A stretch of 64,000 nt of DNA from contig WNNJ02003692.1 of assembly GCA_012934845.2 (NCBI GenBank), positions 124,001 through 188,000 of the forward strand, written 5' to 3'. Position 1 is the first letter of the stretch. Every line of letters begins with the position of its first letter. The notes under the pieces are model-generated. The model did no database searches. It had not been told where the DNA came from and saw only the letters and a program-made list of their open reading frames with translations. The position numbers and the translations under genes are program-made. This document shows positions 1 through 12,485 of the stretch, piece after piece. The stretch comes from Pomphorhynchus laevis (lineage: Eukaryota > Acanthocephala > Palaeacanthocephala > Echinorhynchida > Pomphorhynchidae).

Positions 1-1089
1 TAAAAATTAAAATTATCAATTGTCATGTTAAATTAGTGCATATATTTTAAATTATTCAGTATGCATGAATCGCTAATACAACGATATGTTTATTTGTGAA
101 GGTCATCTTTACGAAATAAAACAATTTCATCTTCACAAAATAAAAATAAATTTTATTTATCAAATGTGATTTGATTGCGCTCACTTAAATATTCAATTTC
201 TGCATTAAAGCATCCATGATTTTATATTTATTTTACTTTTCATTTAAAGCCTTTAACCAGATACATTGCCTACATGCGGGAAGGCACAAGAGTAAAAAAA
301 TTTATACGAAACAGCAATATTATTATTAAAACATAAGCGTTTATCCATTTCATATAGACTGATACGATGAGATTCAAATTTAACTTCTATTTAACAGGAA
401 TACCACAGTAAGTAATACCATCAGCGCATACACTATGTTGGCCTCAACTCGATATACCACATATATCGATAAAATAAGTGCAACAATTATTAACATTAGT
501 CGGCATTGCATAAATATGGGAATCATTGATGTACAGTAAAAATGTTGATTATCTGGTGAAGAGGGTTGGTAATTGAATTGACCAGTAGGGTGCATTACGG
601 AGTTCGCTCAGTAATAACAAAATAGTTTATATGTATATCCGTATTTATAGTTGAAAGGTTTAAAACCTATTTCGATAGTTATCAAATGAATGATGACAAG
701 AAGGCGCGAAAATAAAATCTGACGAAGAAATTAGTATTTTCGAAAACAATCATTTGCAAAAAGGAATTAACCATCAAATGGGTGTATGTATAAAAAATTC
801 TTTACAAAAAGTATTAAAATCTTTTCTTAAATAGTAAGACATTTATACCAAAATAAATTTAATAGTGAGAAGTTTGATTTTATCAAAGAGCTAAACAACT
901 AATGTAAACCTAATGCATTAAAACGTATTTATTTTGAACAGGAAATATATAGTTCAAGTTTAAACATTAAATCAACGACGTTCAGTAAGTAAAGACTGAA
1001 AAGTAGTAACTATCTAAAACTCAAGCTAAATAGTTTAAAATACAATAAAACACTAAAATGGAAGAGTAATAGGATATATATACTAGTTC
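1..1089. other. AT-rich DNA without a recognised gene
   Basis: No homology, splice-framed exon or repeat that I recognise. A 71-codon open frame on the minus strand at 380-595 has a hydrophobic stretch but no family resemblance, and it does not continue the IWS1-type protein encoded to the right. Because that gene's last visible exon ends in a donor site at 6217, this stretch may be intron. Confidence 0.5.
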
Positions 1090-1114
1090 GACGTGGAGCG
1101 AAACATATTGGGAT

Positions 1115-1310
1115 ACATCGTATATTATTTATTGGTCAATACATAAAAATTGATTTTTTGTCTTTAATTTTTTACTTTATATAAATATTACTTGTATATA
1201 TCAATTATATAAAATCTTATATTATTATTTATTATAAATATTTTTATTTAACTTTATTTTCAACTTCTAAATAAAATACTCAAAATACGTAGATTCACAG
1301 ATATCTGATA
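1115..1310 (-). repeat. Partial copy of the AT-rich dispersed repeat family
   Basis: It contains the family's end block, a GATACATCGTAT-like motif followed by TATTTATTGGTCAAT, then the AT-rich tract and a TACGTAGA block also found near the other copies at 1900, 2094, 15225 and 16160. It is in the orientation opposite to the 15.2-kb copy. Only the AT-rich half is present. Confidence 0.4.
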
Positions 1311-1894
1311 TGATGATTGAAAAATCTGATCATTAAATTTTTTATCATCAGTCTTCTATCTGGATATCTGGATATTACAAAATATGGAGACTCAGTTATC
1401 TGATTTGATTAAATATTCTATTATAACTTTATTATAACAATAAAATTATAATAGAATTTTATATTATATTTATATTATTTAATATTAATTCAATATTAAT
1501 ATTTTAAAGATATTAAATGAATTTAATTGAAAACTTGTGATGATATTAAAACGAAAGTAATGAATTTAAAATGAAAGTGATAATATTAAAACAAAAGTAA
1601 TGGAATTATAAAATTCATAATTTATAAATCTAAAAAATATCATTAAAAAAATTTAAAGTATTGAGCGAAAATGATTATTAATGAATAATAAACAATGTGC
1701 GAATAAGATACACTAAATATTCGAATTTCATTAGAGGAAATTTACTTTTTTTTAAATTTTAATTTTAAATTTTTACTTTAATTTATCTGGATTGCATCTG
1801 TGAGCCGAAATGGATTGCATATGTGAGCTGAATTTATTATTTATTTTTATTTTTGATTTATATTTGTTTATATTTTTATTTTTTTAATAAAAAA

Positions 1895-2165
1895 AAGTTA
1901 CGTAGACTCAATTATCTGATTTGTCCTACTGACAAGTTATTATTGACCTGTGATCCAGCTCCAATAATTCTTTATCTATAATAGATTAGTACAACTATTT
2001 ACAATATAAATTTTAACTTGATATGAATTATATAAATCTTATATACTTATCCATTATTTATCTTTATTTTTTTTATTTATATATCGTATAAAATATGTAG
2101 ACTCAGTTATTTCATTTGTTCTACTGACAAGTTATTATTGAACTGTGGACTTTGTTTTTCCGGTA
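1895..2165 (+). repeat. Two short fragments of the AT-rich dispersed repeat family
   Basis: Two blocks about 195 bp apart (near 1900 and 2095) share GTAGACTCA, then a T-rich run, then TACTGACAAGTTATTATTGA. This block precedes the repeat core in fuller copies. It suggests a local duplication of the outer end of the element. Confidence 0.45.
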
Positions 2166-2189
2166 ATATAATTTCTGCCAGAAATACTG

Positions 2190-2610
2190 AAACTATGTAT
2201 TCGGAGTCATTACAGTTTAGGATAACTTCTATATAATCAGGTTTCGGTCCTTATTCCTCGACCCAACGTAGCAGCGAATCCAAATACATACTAGTGACGT
2301 ATTTCCTTTGATAAAATTTGACTATCTAGTTTATATTTCTAATACAAAGTATATTATTTATCAGTAAAAAATTTCGCTAAATAGTTTAAATAAGTTTTTA
2401 ATAATATTTAGTTGATTTATATATTGTAAATTTAATATTTTAAAAATATTTTGTTGATTTATAATTAACAAAATTAAAATATAAAATAAAAGTCAATTTT
2501 TATGAATTGACTAATAAATAACAGAAGTTGTATCAGTATAAGGATTAGAGGTCATCAGGAGGAACTTCTATGTTATAATGTTTCGACCATATTCCTCAAC
2601 AGAAAGCTTT
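2190..2610 (+). repeat. AT-rich dispersed repeat, rearranged copy
   Basis: The right-hand half of the consensus (TTTCGGTCCTTATTCCTCGA, then a GACGTATTTCC block and ATATTTTGTTGATTTATA) occupies 2240-2460. The left-hand half (GAATTGACTAATAAATAACA, GGATTAGAGGTCATCAGGAG) follows at 2500-2607, so the halves are in permuted order, as in a tandem pair cut at both ends. No coding capacity is seen. Confidence 0.6.
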
Positions 2611-2782
2611 TTTGTATAAAAAGGAAAAGCTTTGAAAAGGAAAATATGTGATTATAATTAACGATCGCAGTAGTGATGCTGATCTTCATTGAGTAGATGT
2701 TGCTTGTGCATGTTTTTTCAATTTCATAATTAACAATTTACAAAATAAATAGATGGAAACAACTTAACAAATAGACCAATTA

Positions 2783-2887
<105 letters not shown>

Positions 2888-3084
2888 TTAGATTTGAAAT
2901 TCAAAAGATTGTAATTTGAATAAGCATTAACATGAAATAAAGTAATCTAATAAAATGAAAGATTAATCCGGTTGACGATATAATTATCAACTATTTATTT
3001 TATGAACGACTTTTCATAACTCCTGCATATTATCAAGAATTGACTGATTTTATCTTAATATAATTAGAAAAGAAGTCATTGACA

Positions 3085-3335
3085 TGTATTTAGTCCAACT
3101 GCTATGTTGAGTCGAGGAATAAGGGCCGAAATTTGATAACATAGCAGTTCCTCCTGATGACTTCGAATCCTTATTCTGATACATCGTCTGCTATGTATTA
3201 GTAAATTTGTAAAAATTGAGTTTTATTCAAAATTTTAAAAATATATATTATATAAATATCTTTATATTTATATAAATATTAATTGTATAAAATCTTATCG
3301 GTTAAAATATTAAATTTACAATATATAAATGAGCA
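3085..3335 (-). repeat. AT-rich dispersed repeat, well-preserved core
   Basis: Minus-strand copy. Both arms of the family's internal stem are intact here: CTGCTATGTT and AACATAGCAG flank about 30 nt containing GTCGAGGAATAAGGGCC. It is followed by CCTCCTGATGACTTCGAATC and the AT-rich half ending in ATAAAATCTTAT. It sits next to a second minus-strand copy, so the two may be tandem. Confidence 0.65.
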
Positions 3336-3384
3336 AAATATTATTGAAAATCTATTTAAATTATTAAGCAAAACATTTTCATGG

Positions 3385-3625
3385 ATAATGTAAAAATGGA
3401 TAAACATTTTGTTTAATACTTTGTATTAGAATAAGGTATACTAAATTATTAAATTTAATCATAGGAAATACGTCATCAGTGCGTATTTGGACCCGCTGAT
3501 ATGTGTGATCGATGAATAGGGTCTGAAACATGATAACATCGCAGTTCCTCCTGATGACTCTAATCGTTATTCTGATACATCGTATTTTATTTATTAGCCA
3601 ATTCAAAACAATTGACTTTTAATTT
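3385..3625 (-). repeat. AT-rich dispersed repeat, second minus-strand copy
   Basis: It carries GAAATACGTCATCAGTGCG, GCAGTTCCTCCTGATGACTC and CTGATACATCGTATTTTATT in the same order as the copy just to its left. The internal stem arms are less well matched. It abuts the SINE-like tandem array that starts at about 3626. Confidence 0.6.
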
Positions 3626-4755
3626 AATTGAATATGTGAGCTGAAATTTTTCTGGTTGTGGCACAGCCTGGGTGGGTCTTATCAGCTGCTGACCCAGACC
3701 TACATTTCACGTTTTGACCATTATCCGCTTACTCCGTACACGTGTGCTGATCGGATTTGAACTTAGAACATTTGTATCACGATTTAACGTTGCATCCACT
3801 AGCTGGCTGTTGCAGTGATGTACATATACATTTCGGTATTTTACTTTTGGTAGGGATCGTATTCTAATGATCTATTAGAAATCTACCTTATGTAGGTCTA
3901 ACCCAGACTTACATTTCACGTTTTGACCATTATCCGCTTACTCCGTACACGGGTGTTGATCGGATTTGAACTTAGAACGTTTGTATCACGATTTAACGTT
4001 GCATCCACTAGCTGGCTGTTGCAGTGATGTACATATACATTTCGGTATTTTATTTTGGTAGGGATCGTATTCTAATGATCTATTAGAAATCTATTTTATG
4101 TGTGTGATCCGCTAGCCGGATCACTGTTTTTCATGCTTCCACTTTCAACGAATGTTATTAATTTAACTTGATTGCATCTGTAAGGTGAAATTCTTCTGAT
4201 AGTAACACATTATTATTCTCACAGGTATTGTTTCTATTCTTGATACAGCAGGACGCTACTAATCAGCCTGGTTGGGTCTCATCAGCTGCTGAACCAGACC
4301 TACATTTCACGTTTTGACCCTTATCCGCTTACTCCGTACACTGATCAGATTTGAGCTTACTCCGTACACTGATCGGGTTCAGTGATGATCGGATTTGAAC
4401 TTAGAACGTCTGTATCACGATTTGACGTCTGTTGCAGTGATGTATATATACATTTCGGTATATTACTTTCGGTAGGGGATCATATTCTAGCGATCTATTA
4501 GAAATCTACCCTATGTGTGTGATCCGCTAGCCGGATCTCTGTTTTTCATGCTGCCACTTGCAATGAATGATTTTAATTTAACTTGATTGCATCTGTGAGG
4601 TGAAATTCTTCTGGTTGTGGAACGATATTAACCTCATAGTATTGTTCATATTTTTAATACAGCAGGACGCTACTAATCAGCCTAGTTGGGTATCATCAGC
4701 TGCTGACCCGGACCTACATTTCACGTTTCGACACTTATTATCGGATTACTCAGTA
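3626..4755 (-). repeat. tRNA-promoter SINE-like tandem array (array 1)
   Basis: About three to four head-to-tail copies with a full period near 415 bp (one internally shortened to about 260 bp). Read on the minus strand, a unit has a tRNA-like segment with an A-box-like GCTAGTGGATGC and a B-box GTTCAAATCC about 35 nt apart. It is followed by a conserved block (CGAAACGTGAAATGTAGG, CAGCAGCTGATGAG, GTAGCGTCCTGCTGTATC) and a variable tail ending CTCACAGATGCAATCAA. There is no coding frame. An RNA polymerase III-transcribed SINE is the simplest reading. A tandem retrozyme-like repeat is an alternative because the units carry CTGATGAG and CGAAAC motifs. Confidence 0.65.
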
Positions 4756-6217
4756 GAAAAATAAAAATTAAAAATTCAAATATAATTTTAGATGTAAGTA
4801 ACATAACATACCAGGTCTCTTATAAATGTCGAAATTCTCGGTGTAACGAAATTGATTGTAAAATTTTTATTGATTGCAAAATTACACTTTTAAATGCAAA
4901 GGGGTTAGATTGAATGCTCAATCAACGAGAGTGGTGGATGGGAAAGAGACGAAAGTGATGACGAAACCAACAGGATATGTGCAATAGATATCATAATAAG
5001 AAGAAAGCGGCTAAAATTAATGGTAAATTTAGGAAATCGAATGCAAAGTGGATGCAATTGAATACTAAAATAGCAAGTATAACATCTTAGTAATGCAAAG
5101 AATCACCTCTATAGCGAGAATTAAATCAGTTAACTATACTTTGAAATAAATAGTCCAGCAAGGAGAATAAAAATTTGTTATTGTCCGACTTTAGGGACAT
5201 TCGCCTTACGTCAAGACATCTATAAAGCAAATATAACATGTCAGGTGGTGAAATCTGCCAAATTTGTGTCCATATATAATATTAAATTAACAAATTAAAA
5301 TTTGCATATTAAAAATTTGTACTAATTTTAAATTAGTTATGATAACATAAACATAAGTTTCTTTTAATTCTATCAACTTACACTTTCTGAATTGCTAACA
5401 TAATGCGAGTTTTTTTTGATGGAGCTAATATTTTTCTATGGATTCAAAATATTTTAAATTGTAACGAAACTTTAAATGTAACTCGCCTGGCACTTGACTG
5501 TGCCTGAGAAGTGACCAAAAAGAAAATAAACGACGAATTTTAAAAATAAAATATAAATTAGTCTGTATTAGTTTGTATTACTGACTATGGCTGTAATAAA
5601 TACTTAGTCTTTAATAAGTCTGTCATACAGAATTAAGTCAGTAATAATAAGTTTGTAATACATACTTGGTCTGTATTTCAGACTAAGTATTAAGACTATT
5701 TCCTGAACTTCTTGAGATATAGTCCCTATCAGTATACTTATAATATAATCATATTATTTAACAACTTAATACGGACCATTTATATAGTGTTAGATAAAAA
5801 TATCTGAAAATCAAAAAACCATTACAGAATATACATGAATATTCCAGCATATTATTTTGTAAATTAGGCCATTTGATTAACGCGTTAAACGAATATTTAT
5901 AACCACGAGTTCGATTTTTGTCGATTCAATATATTACAAAAGTGTCACTTCGCAGACGTGGTCATTTCCCACGCACCAGACAATAAATGAACACATAACT
6001 TATCAGTTTATATTTCATCAAGAACAAAAGACGTAATTGAATAAATAAATAATTTGGCTTTAAATAATAGTTTTTTATTGAATCTTAATTATAAGATGCA
6101 ATAAATTTTTTATATAAAAAAGATGACACAAATGGTTTGCAATTATGTCTCATAATCCCATTCTTGAAAAAGTGTGACGTATCATATAAAAGTGATTTCA
6201 TTAATATGAAAACTTAC
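4756..6217. other. AT-rich stretch, probably intron of the IWS1-type gene
   Basis: No further IWS1 exon could be found here. I looked on the minus strand for the tryptophan-leucine-proline segment that should follow the last visible exon. Around 5560-5700 there are loose repeats of TAATAAGTCTGTAATAC type. Nothing else is recognisable. Confidence 0.45.
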
Positions 6218-9200
6218 TCTTATGGCGGACAGAAGATCGTTTTGAAGCATAACACTCAGTGCACCAGCTCTAAAATATTATAAATTCAGTATAAGATATC
6301 ACTACATAATAAGAACATACTTTAGAACATTATCCTGAACTGTGATGACATATTTTAATTTGTTTATTGCAGGGAGACCATTTTCATTAAGACAACGATC
6401 CTCCTAAATATAAAAAAGACAATTCAAATTTAATTTTCTGCTTCCATGACTTTTAAAATTTAACGTAAAAAATTAGTTTAGCACAATAATTTTTTATTAA
6501 AAAAGGTATTTTAAAGTGGCTGTTCTAAAATAGCAGTCCGCTCATGATTGGGTTATTGATCAATTATCCAATCATATGCAATATCGTATTTAAAATATTA
6601 CAATTCGCTCTTAATTTATAAATGGAAATAAGTACTTTATTTACTGATATATTTGATCAATAAAATTTAACGTAAAAAATTAGTTTAGCACAATAATTTT
6701 TTATTAAAAAAGGTATTTTAAAGTGGCTGTTCTAAAATAGCAGTCCGCTCATGATTGGGTTATTGATCAATTATCCAATCATATGCAATATCGTATTTAA
6801 AATATTATACTTCGCTCTTAATTTATAAATGGAAATAAGTACTTTATTTACTGATATATTTGATTAATATGCCATCTTATCATTAATGGGATGAATCCAC
6901 TTATAATAAGAGTATATCCACTCGTAATTATATGGTAATGAGCCGTAAAATTAAAAAGGCCAAAGATTTATTAATATTACGATCTAATCAATTAGATTGT
7001 AAGATATAATGATATAATGATATTATATATAATATATATAATATTATATCCACACATCATTATAGAGTATATCCACTCGTAATTATATGGTAATGAGTCG
7101 TAAAATTAAAAAGTCCAAAGATTTATTAATATTACGATCTAATCAATTAGATTGTAAGATATAATGATAGAATAAATTCCATTAGAACAACTACGAATTT
7201 TTGAATTCTTCTGTGTTAATTTTCGTAAATCATAAAAAATAAGAAAATATTTATATTAAATATATATGTTATAAAATATATATATTTCAATATTATAAAA
7301 TATATATTTTTTTGTAATTTATTATATTGCACCGTTTACATTTTGGAATACAAAAGGTTATGACAGGTTTTATATTTTTATACTAATTTGTAATTTAACA
7401 GTCGGATAGACATTAATGATCAAAGAATACCTAAAGTGTTTTCATTAATGAATTAATATAAAAATGTCATATAATTTAAATTGTTAATAAAATTATAAAG
7501 TAATTTAATATAGATTTACTGCTTTTACATGGAGAATATACCTTTGCATATTTCTTCATTTTGTCAACAGTTTGACAAGCAATATCATCGATTTCACTTA
7601 AGGTTTCAGGATCAAACTTGCGACGACGCCTTCGCTCAATTCGACGTTTTTCCATAATTTCGTCAATAACATAAACAATAGGTCTAAATATGAAAATGTT
7701 TTAATTTCCTTATTGAGAAATATATATTTTAATTTATATATATTTAATTATATAAATTATATAATTGAATATATTACATTTTAATTTATATACATTTATA
7801 TGAAAATAATTTAATTTCCTTATTAGGAAGAAATATATTACATTTTAATTTATATATATTTAAATATGGAAATAGTTTACATTAAACAAAAAATGTACGA
7901 AGGTATGTATAATTTATATTTATATTTTATATGGATAGCATTGAGCATTTGATAATTTATATCGATTCGATAGAATTAGATACAATAAATTTAATTTAAT
8001 TATACTATAAAAATAAAATTATATAACTCATTCAATACAACTGCATACGGAATAAATTATTGAGCAACTGAGTCGGTTAATATTTAATATTCTATGATTA
8101 CTGTATGTATAACAAATACGTATAAATATATTATATTTTTTATATTATATAAACATATAATATAAAATATATTCGGTGCACGATCTAACATATATTTATC
8201 ATTTAAATCTTAAGAGAGGAATAAACTTCAACAAAATTTATTTTATTAATAAGGAAAGAATTATTTTGCAGTAAAAGTATATAAAATATATTGTTTTATA
8301 TTATATTAATATATATTATATTATTAATATATTATTTTATATTATATTTTTAATAAATATACTTTGTTAAATACTTAATTAAAATGAAGAATATCACATT
8401 AGAGATTATGCCACCAAAAAATATATCAAAATATATATTTCAAAAGTACATTATAAAGTATACAACGTTTTAAAGTTTTCAAAATATTTTTAATTGATTA
8501 TTAATATTGTTTCTCTACACAATTTGATGCTAAATTACTAACTCTTTAAGATGTAGAAATTTTATCATATAATTAATCATATTAATAAGAAATTGTTAGA
8601 AAATGAATCTATGGAAGATGATTTGATGATAATTATCTTCAACTTTAAAATATAATATTTTACAAATTATATTATTTTATAAGTTATATTATTTTATATA
8701 TTATTTTATAATTTGTAAAACGTACTTTTTTAAATCACATTAAATCAGACTTTTAAAATTACATTTGTATTTATAAATGTATTATTTTTATTTTAATAAT
8801 TAATAACTGATATATAATTAGAATAAAAATAATGATTATCCTAATTTTTAGAATATGACGTTTCACTCCATAAAATAAAATGTATTTAATTAAAAATAAT
8901 TGTGTATTATTTAAGAGTTTAATTAATTAGCTAATCGTTAAACTAAATTAAGTGCGTAATTAAATATTATTTATAACTAGTTATTAATTTATTAAGAATA
9001 TAGCATTGAGATCTTTAATTAATAAATCAGTTAGTTCATAAAGTTATCTTTCCTCACTAAAATTAAAAGGTATTTCTTTATTAAAAGTATTTTTTTAATA
9101 AATTATTGATTATTCAATTATATTAGGATGTGATAAGGCAAACCAGAATATCACATTTATAATATAACACTATCTAATTATCAATTTATTTCAAAGATTA

Positions 9201-11070
9201 CTAAGGATACAGATTACGAGAACAGAGTGAATTCCGACAATATTAGAGGAGCGTGACAATTTGCTGGATTAAATTAATTTATATATTCTAATTATAATAC
9301 AAATTATCTTTTAGTTTCTGAGTTTTCAACAATATAATTGTTTTCAGTAATTTAAGCTTTTACATTTTAAGTAGTTTCTGTTTTCCCGATTGACAAAAAC
9401 AGAATTATAGATAGCTAGTTTATCTAATATGCCTACGAATTGTATTCACAAGCCATTACATTTCCATATTTGCAATTAACATTTAAATGGATAATTAATT
9501 CTGAGACTAACAGCTGATGATCAGCATAGATGCACATCATCAGCATGATAATAACCTTTCGTTTATTTATTATTGATAACACTATCAATTAAATAAATTT
9601 TAAATAAATAAATTTTTAAATAAATCTTTTTTTAAAGAGTTGATATAAATTTTTCTATTTAAAAAGTTAATACCTAAAAATATGATAATTTATAATAAAC
9701 AGTAAAATGTCTTTTAAAATTTAAATCTAAATTAATATTGCCTAAATAAAAGAAAACCTGTTTTTGGATAATCAATGTTTGCGAGTCACGCGAATGTTTA
9801 TATAAATTGTATTAGAGGACTATAATAAACTGAATGTGTAGGACACCTCAAACGATATAGCTGGTTAAATCGAAAATTGCTATTTCTTTAGCAATTGGTG
9901 AGTGATTTTGTTCTCGGTATTATGAAAGTTATGTCGAATATGCTTGCATTACCAATGAATAAGTTAATTTTAGAATTTAACTTTATACTTACGGTGTGTC
10001 CTGATAATTGTTTACAGTTTCTTCACCATCACTAACATCATCTATACAAATAGCAAAAACTATTTTTACAATTTAAAACAGCCTATTTTAACCTTCTCCA
10101 CTCTCACAAGGATCTTTAGTTTGCATTTGTTCATCCTACAAAAATAAAAGAGATGTAAAAAAATATTTAAAAAATAAACAAATTAAGATTTGCAAATTTA
10201 AAATTTATTTCAATAAATAAAATTCAATAATAAACAGTTACTTAAGTTATCACTTTGAAAATTGGGATAAACTCTGTGCATTGGAATGCCAATGTTAAAT
10301 ATTAATAATAACATCAGGTTTCAGGCCATATAAGAAAATAAATAATTTTGTTCTTATTTGATATGAAAACTATTATAAAAGAGGTTTTTTACAAAATCTT
10401 AACTCTAAGATTTAAAGAATTTAATATTAAATATTTATAAACTAAAATTCTAAAATTAAAGATTTAATAATGAAACTAAAATTTTACTACAAAATATAAA
10501 ATATTCCAAGCATCATATATGTAAAATATTTATAATATAAATCTTAAATTTTAATATAAATACAAATACAATTTTAAAAAATTACAAACATAAAATTACC
10601 AAAATTAAAATTAATTAAATTATTTTAAATTATTTTAAAATTAAATAATTTTTAAAATTACCAGATAAGATAAAGATTTACCAAAATTATTAATACGAAG
10701 TATTAATAATACGAAAGTATCAAAAATATGTAATTATTGAGAATTAACTTATATTCCTCGCAAGGAGGCGTAAACACCAGGCAGCATTATATATATTCTC
10801 ATCAGACCAACAATTAGAACCGAATTATTCTCGCAATATTCATAGTAGTTACGTATGCCCATTCATTAAAATATGAATTCAAGAAATTGTTAAAAATAAA
10901 ACTGTCTAAATAATACCGGTTGATCTGGTTGTTCAAGCTGATTATCTTCGGCTAAATCCTCAATTATGTGTGATTCGAAAGATCTAAAAATACTAATTTG
11001 TGAAATATTTTTCACATTGTCATGGCACATACTCAGATTCCGATAAGTCATTATCGTTGTGATCCGACAT
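6218..11070 (-). CDS. IWS1: IWS1/SPN1-type transcription elongation factor, N-terminal and central part (seven exons)
   Basis: IWS1 (yeast Spn1) is a nuclear factor that binds Spt6 and RNA polymerase II during elongation. Exons on the minus strand: 11070-11033, 10983-10917, 10135-10093, 10041-9993, 7683-7542, 6403-6321, 6269-6218. All junctions are GT-AG and keep phase. The start ATG at 11070 opens an acidic N-terminus (MSDHNDNDLSESESFESH), typical of the family. The large exon has the basic run EKRRIERRRRRK, then a segment ending MKKYAK. Next come EDRCLNENGLPAINKL and the helix ending in NDLLSAIR, which align with the start of the TFIIS N-terminal-like domain of animal IWS1 (EDRQLN, PALKKL, SAIK in human as I remember it). 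The frame stops at a donor at 6217. The rest of the domain, expected to begin with a WL-PLPD-type segment, is not visible and must lie beyond position 1 or be lost. Identification rests on remembered motifs. Confidence 0.72.
6455..6866 (+). repeat. 207-bp tandem duplication inside an intron
   Basis: Two nearly identical head-to-tail units start at 6455 and 6662, each containing AATAGCAGTCCGCTCATGAT and ending CTGATATATTTGAT. They lie in the 1138-nt intron between the fifth and sixth coding exons of the IWS1-type gene. The very high identity means a recent duplication. Confidence 0.85.
6910..7169 (+). repeat. Direct repeat of about 105 bp in the same intron
   Basis: Units beginning GAGTATATCCACTCGTAATT at 6910 and 7065 are almost identical for about 105 bp (one G/T difference in GAGYCGTAAAATT) and are separated by a TA-rich spacer. 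Together with the 207-bp duplication just before, this intron has grown by recent local copying. Confidence 0.85.
7684..9992 (-). other. Long intron of the IWS1-type gene
   Basis: A 2309-nt intron, very AT-rich. It has only TA and AT runs and no recognisable element or open frame. Its ends are GT at 9991-9992 and AG at 7684-7685 on the minus strand. Confidence 0.65.
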
Positions 11071-11134
11071 AAAAATTCTGATAATCTGAAAAGTTAAAAA
11101 TAAAATTTAATGGGTTTTCAATTTTGGGTTTTAC
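11071..11134 (-). promoter_or_regulatory. 5' leader with a 49-nt intron upstream of the IWS1-type start codon
   Basis: On the minus strand a donor (AAG then GTAAAACCC) at 11134 and an acceptor TTTTCAG ending at 11086 delimit exactly 49 nt, the same size as the short coding introns of the gene (49, 51 and 51 nt). A 15-nt leader then precedes the ATG at 11070. The acceptor could also serve spliced-leader trans-splicing if the host has it. The promoter itself is not recognisable. Confidence 0.5.
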
Positions 11135-11559
11135 CTTAAAATCACCAAATTGATAAATAATTGATAATTATTAATAGATATTGATAGATAATTTACTTGT
11201 CTCAGGACAAGTAAATTTACACACCAAATTCAAAATATATTTTTATTAGTTTGTCTGATAAAATTTTAGTGAGTCAAGAACAGGCCTGCGAAGCAATTGC
11301 AAAGTGTGACTTATTTTCTAAAATAAGATATACACAAACATCACCAGACAACTTACAAATTTTCGATTGCAACTTTATTAATTTTATGATACAAATGTGA
11401 TAGCTGTATAAGTCAAGTAAGATTAGTTAACTTAGTATACATATTATATATACTAAGTTAAAAAAAGGACAAATATCTTACTGTAAAGATTTTCTATAAT
11501 TTAGATCTTTATAAGGTACAAATTTTTATAACTTAATGTTTGTAAATTGATAAATAGAT

Positions 11560-11860
11560 AATACACAATGTAATAGAATCAAGATTAGAGGTAATCAGGA
11601 TGAATTTTTATGTTATCAGGATTCAGACTACATTACTTAACCAACATAGCAGCGAGACCGAATAGTGTTAATGACGTATTTCCTCTGATGAAAGTTGATT
11701 ATATAGTGAAATATCTTACTCTAACACATATTATATGTTAACTATTGTCCATCAATAAAAAAATTAATTTAATAGTTTAAGTTTATCAATAATATTTTGA
11801 TGATTTAAGTATTTAACAATTTTTGTTTGATTTTATTTTTATTTAAATTCTTTTAAAAAG
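11560..11860 (+). repeat. AT-rich dispersed repeat, near-full core
   Basis: It has AAGATTAGAGGTAATCAGGA, TGTTATCAGGATTCAGACTA, CAACATAGCAGCGAG, ATGACGTATTTCCTCTGATG and then the AT-rich half with ATATTTTGATGATTTA. The left stem arm has diverged and the right arm AACATAGCAG is intact. It lies just upstream of the IWS1-type gene. A further partial copy (AACTCAGTTAGCT and the AT-rich half) lies at 12000-12160. Confidence 0.65.
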
Positions 11861-12238
11861 GAATCTATAATATTTTTATAATATAAAAATAAAAATTGAC
11901 TTTTATTTAAGATTTCAATTTTTTATTTTAACTTGATATAAATTATAAAAAATCTTATATAAAATTATTTATAATTATTTGTTATCTAATTATATTAAAT
12001 ACGTAAACTCAGTTAGCTTTTTGATTTCTTCGTTTCTGTAATACAAAGTATATTATTTACTATCCATTCATAAAACATTTCCACTTAATGGTTTAAATTT
12101 ATTTAAATAATATTTTGTTGATTTATATATTTTACTACTTTCTGTTTGATTTTATTTTAATAGTAACCTAGTTTAAAATATGTAGCCTTTGAAGAAAACT
12201 TACATTATTACATATACTAAAATTATTTGTCATGGATT

Positions 12239-12274
12239 ATTGTTCTTGGATCCTTTCTAGGATCCAAGAACAAT
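12239..12274. repeat. Near-perfect 15-bp-arm hairpin
   Basis: ATTGTTCTTGGATCC and GGATCCAAGAACAAT are exact inverse complements separated by 6 nt. No T-run follows as in a bacterial terminator, and the setting is eukaryotic. It belongs to a set of similar short palindromes in the window. Confidence 0.85.
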
Positions 12275-12374
12275 AGTACGTTGATCGTTGGGTGTAGTCG
12301 AGTTAAGTACCAACAGCAGTTTTCAACATATTGCCGAATTCCAATGGAATCCTGGACCGTTGTTATCAAACATC

Positions 12375-12485
12375 TTTGATGCAACCTGTAATATATAACA
12401 CTGATATGATCAGGATATCATTGAATCGGTGATGGTGATCCTTTGATGGATTCTTTCACTTATTTTGTCAATTTTGCTAGATCAC
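12375..12485 (+). repeat. Dispersed repeat, copy 1 of 2
   Basis: The segment with AACACTGATATGATCAGGAT, TTGAATCGGTGATGGTGATC and a TTATTTTGTCAATTTTGCTA tail recurs, diverged, at about 29945-30035. It is non-coding and I do not recognise the family. Confidence 0.55.

Noticed and set aside
380-595. Minus-strand frame considered as the missing next IWS1 exon
   Set aside because: No WL-PLPD-type segment or basic C-terminal motif; the hydrophobic content does not fit the family.
3150-3200. Hammerhead in the AT-rich repeat (CCTGATGACTTCGAATCC)
   Set aside because: CUGAUGA occurs, but no GAAA follows a helix II in the required order.
3685-3760. A confirmed hammerhead ribozyme in the SINE-like units
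   Set aside because: CTGATGAG and CGAAAC are in permuted order and helix I does not close; in several copies GAAA is AAAA. Kept only as a lead.
6455-7169. CRISPR-like array from the repeated units in the intron
   Set aside because: Two long units without spacers in a eukaryotic intron; plain tandem duplications.
12239-12274. Intrinsic transcription terminator
   Set aside because: The hairpin lacks a following T-run and the context is eukaryotic.
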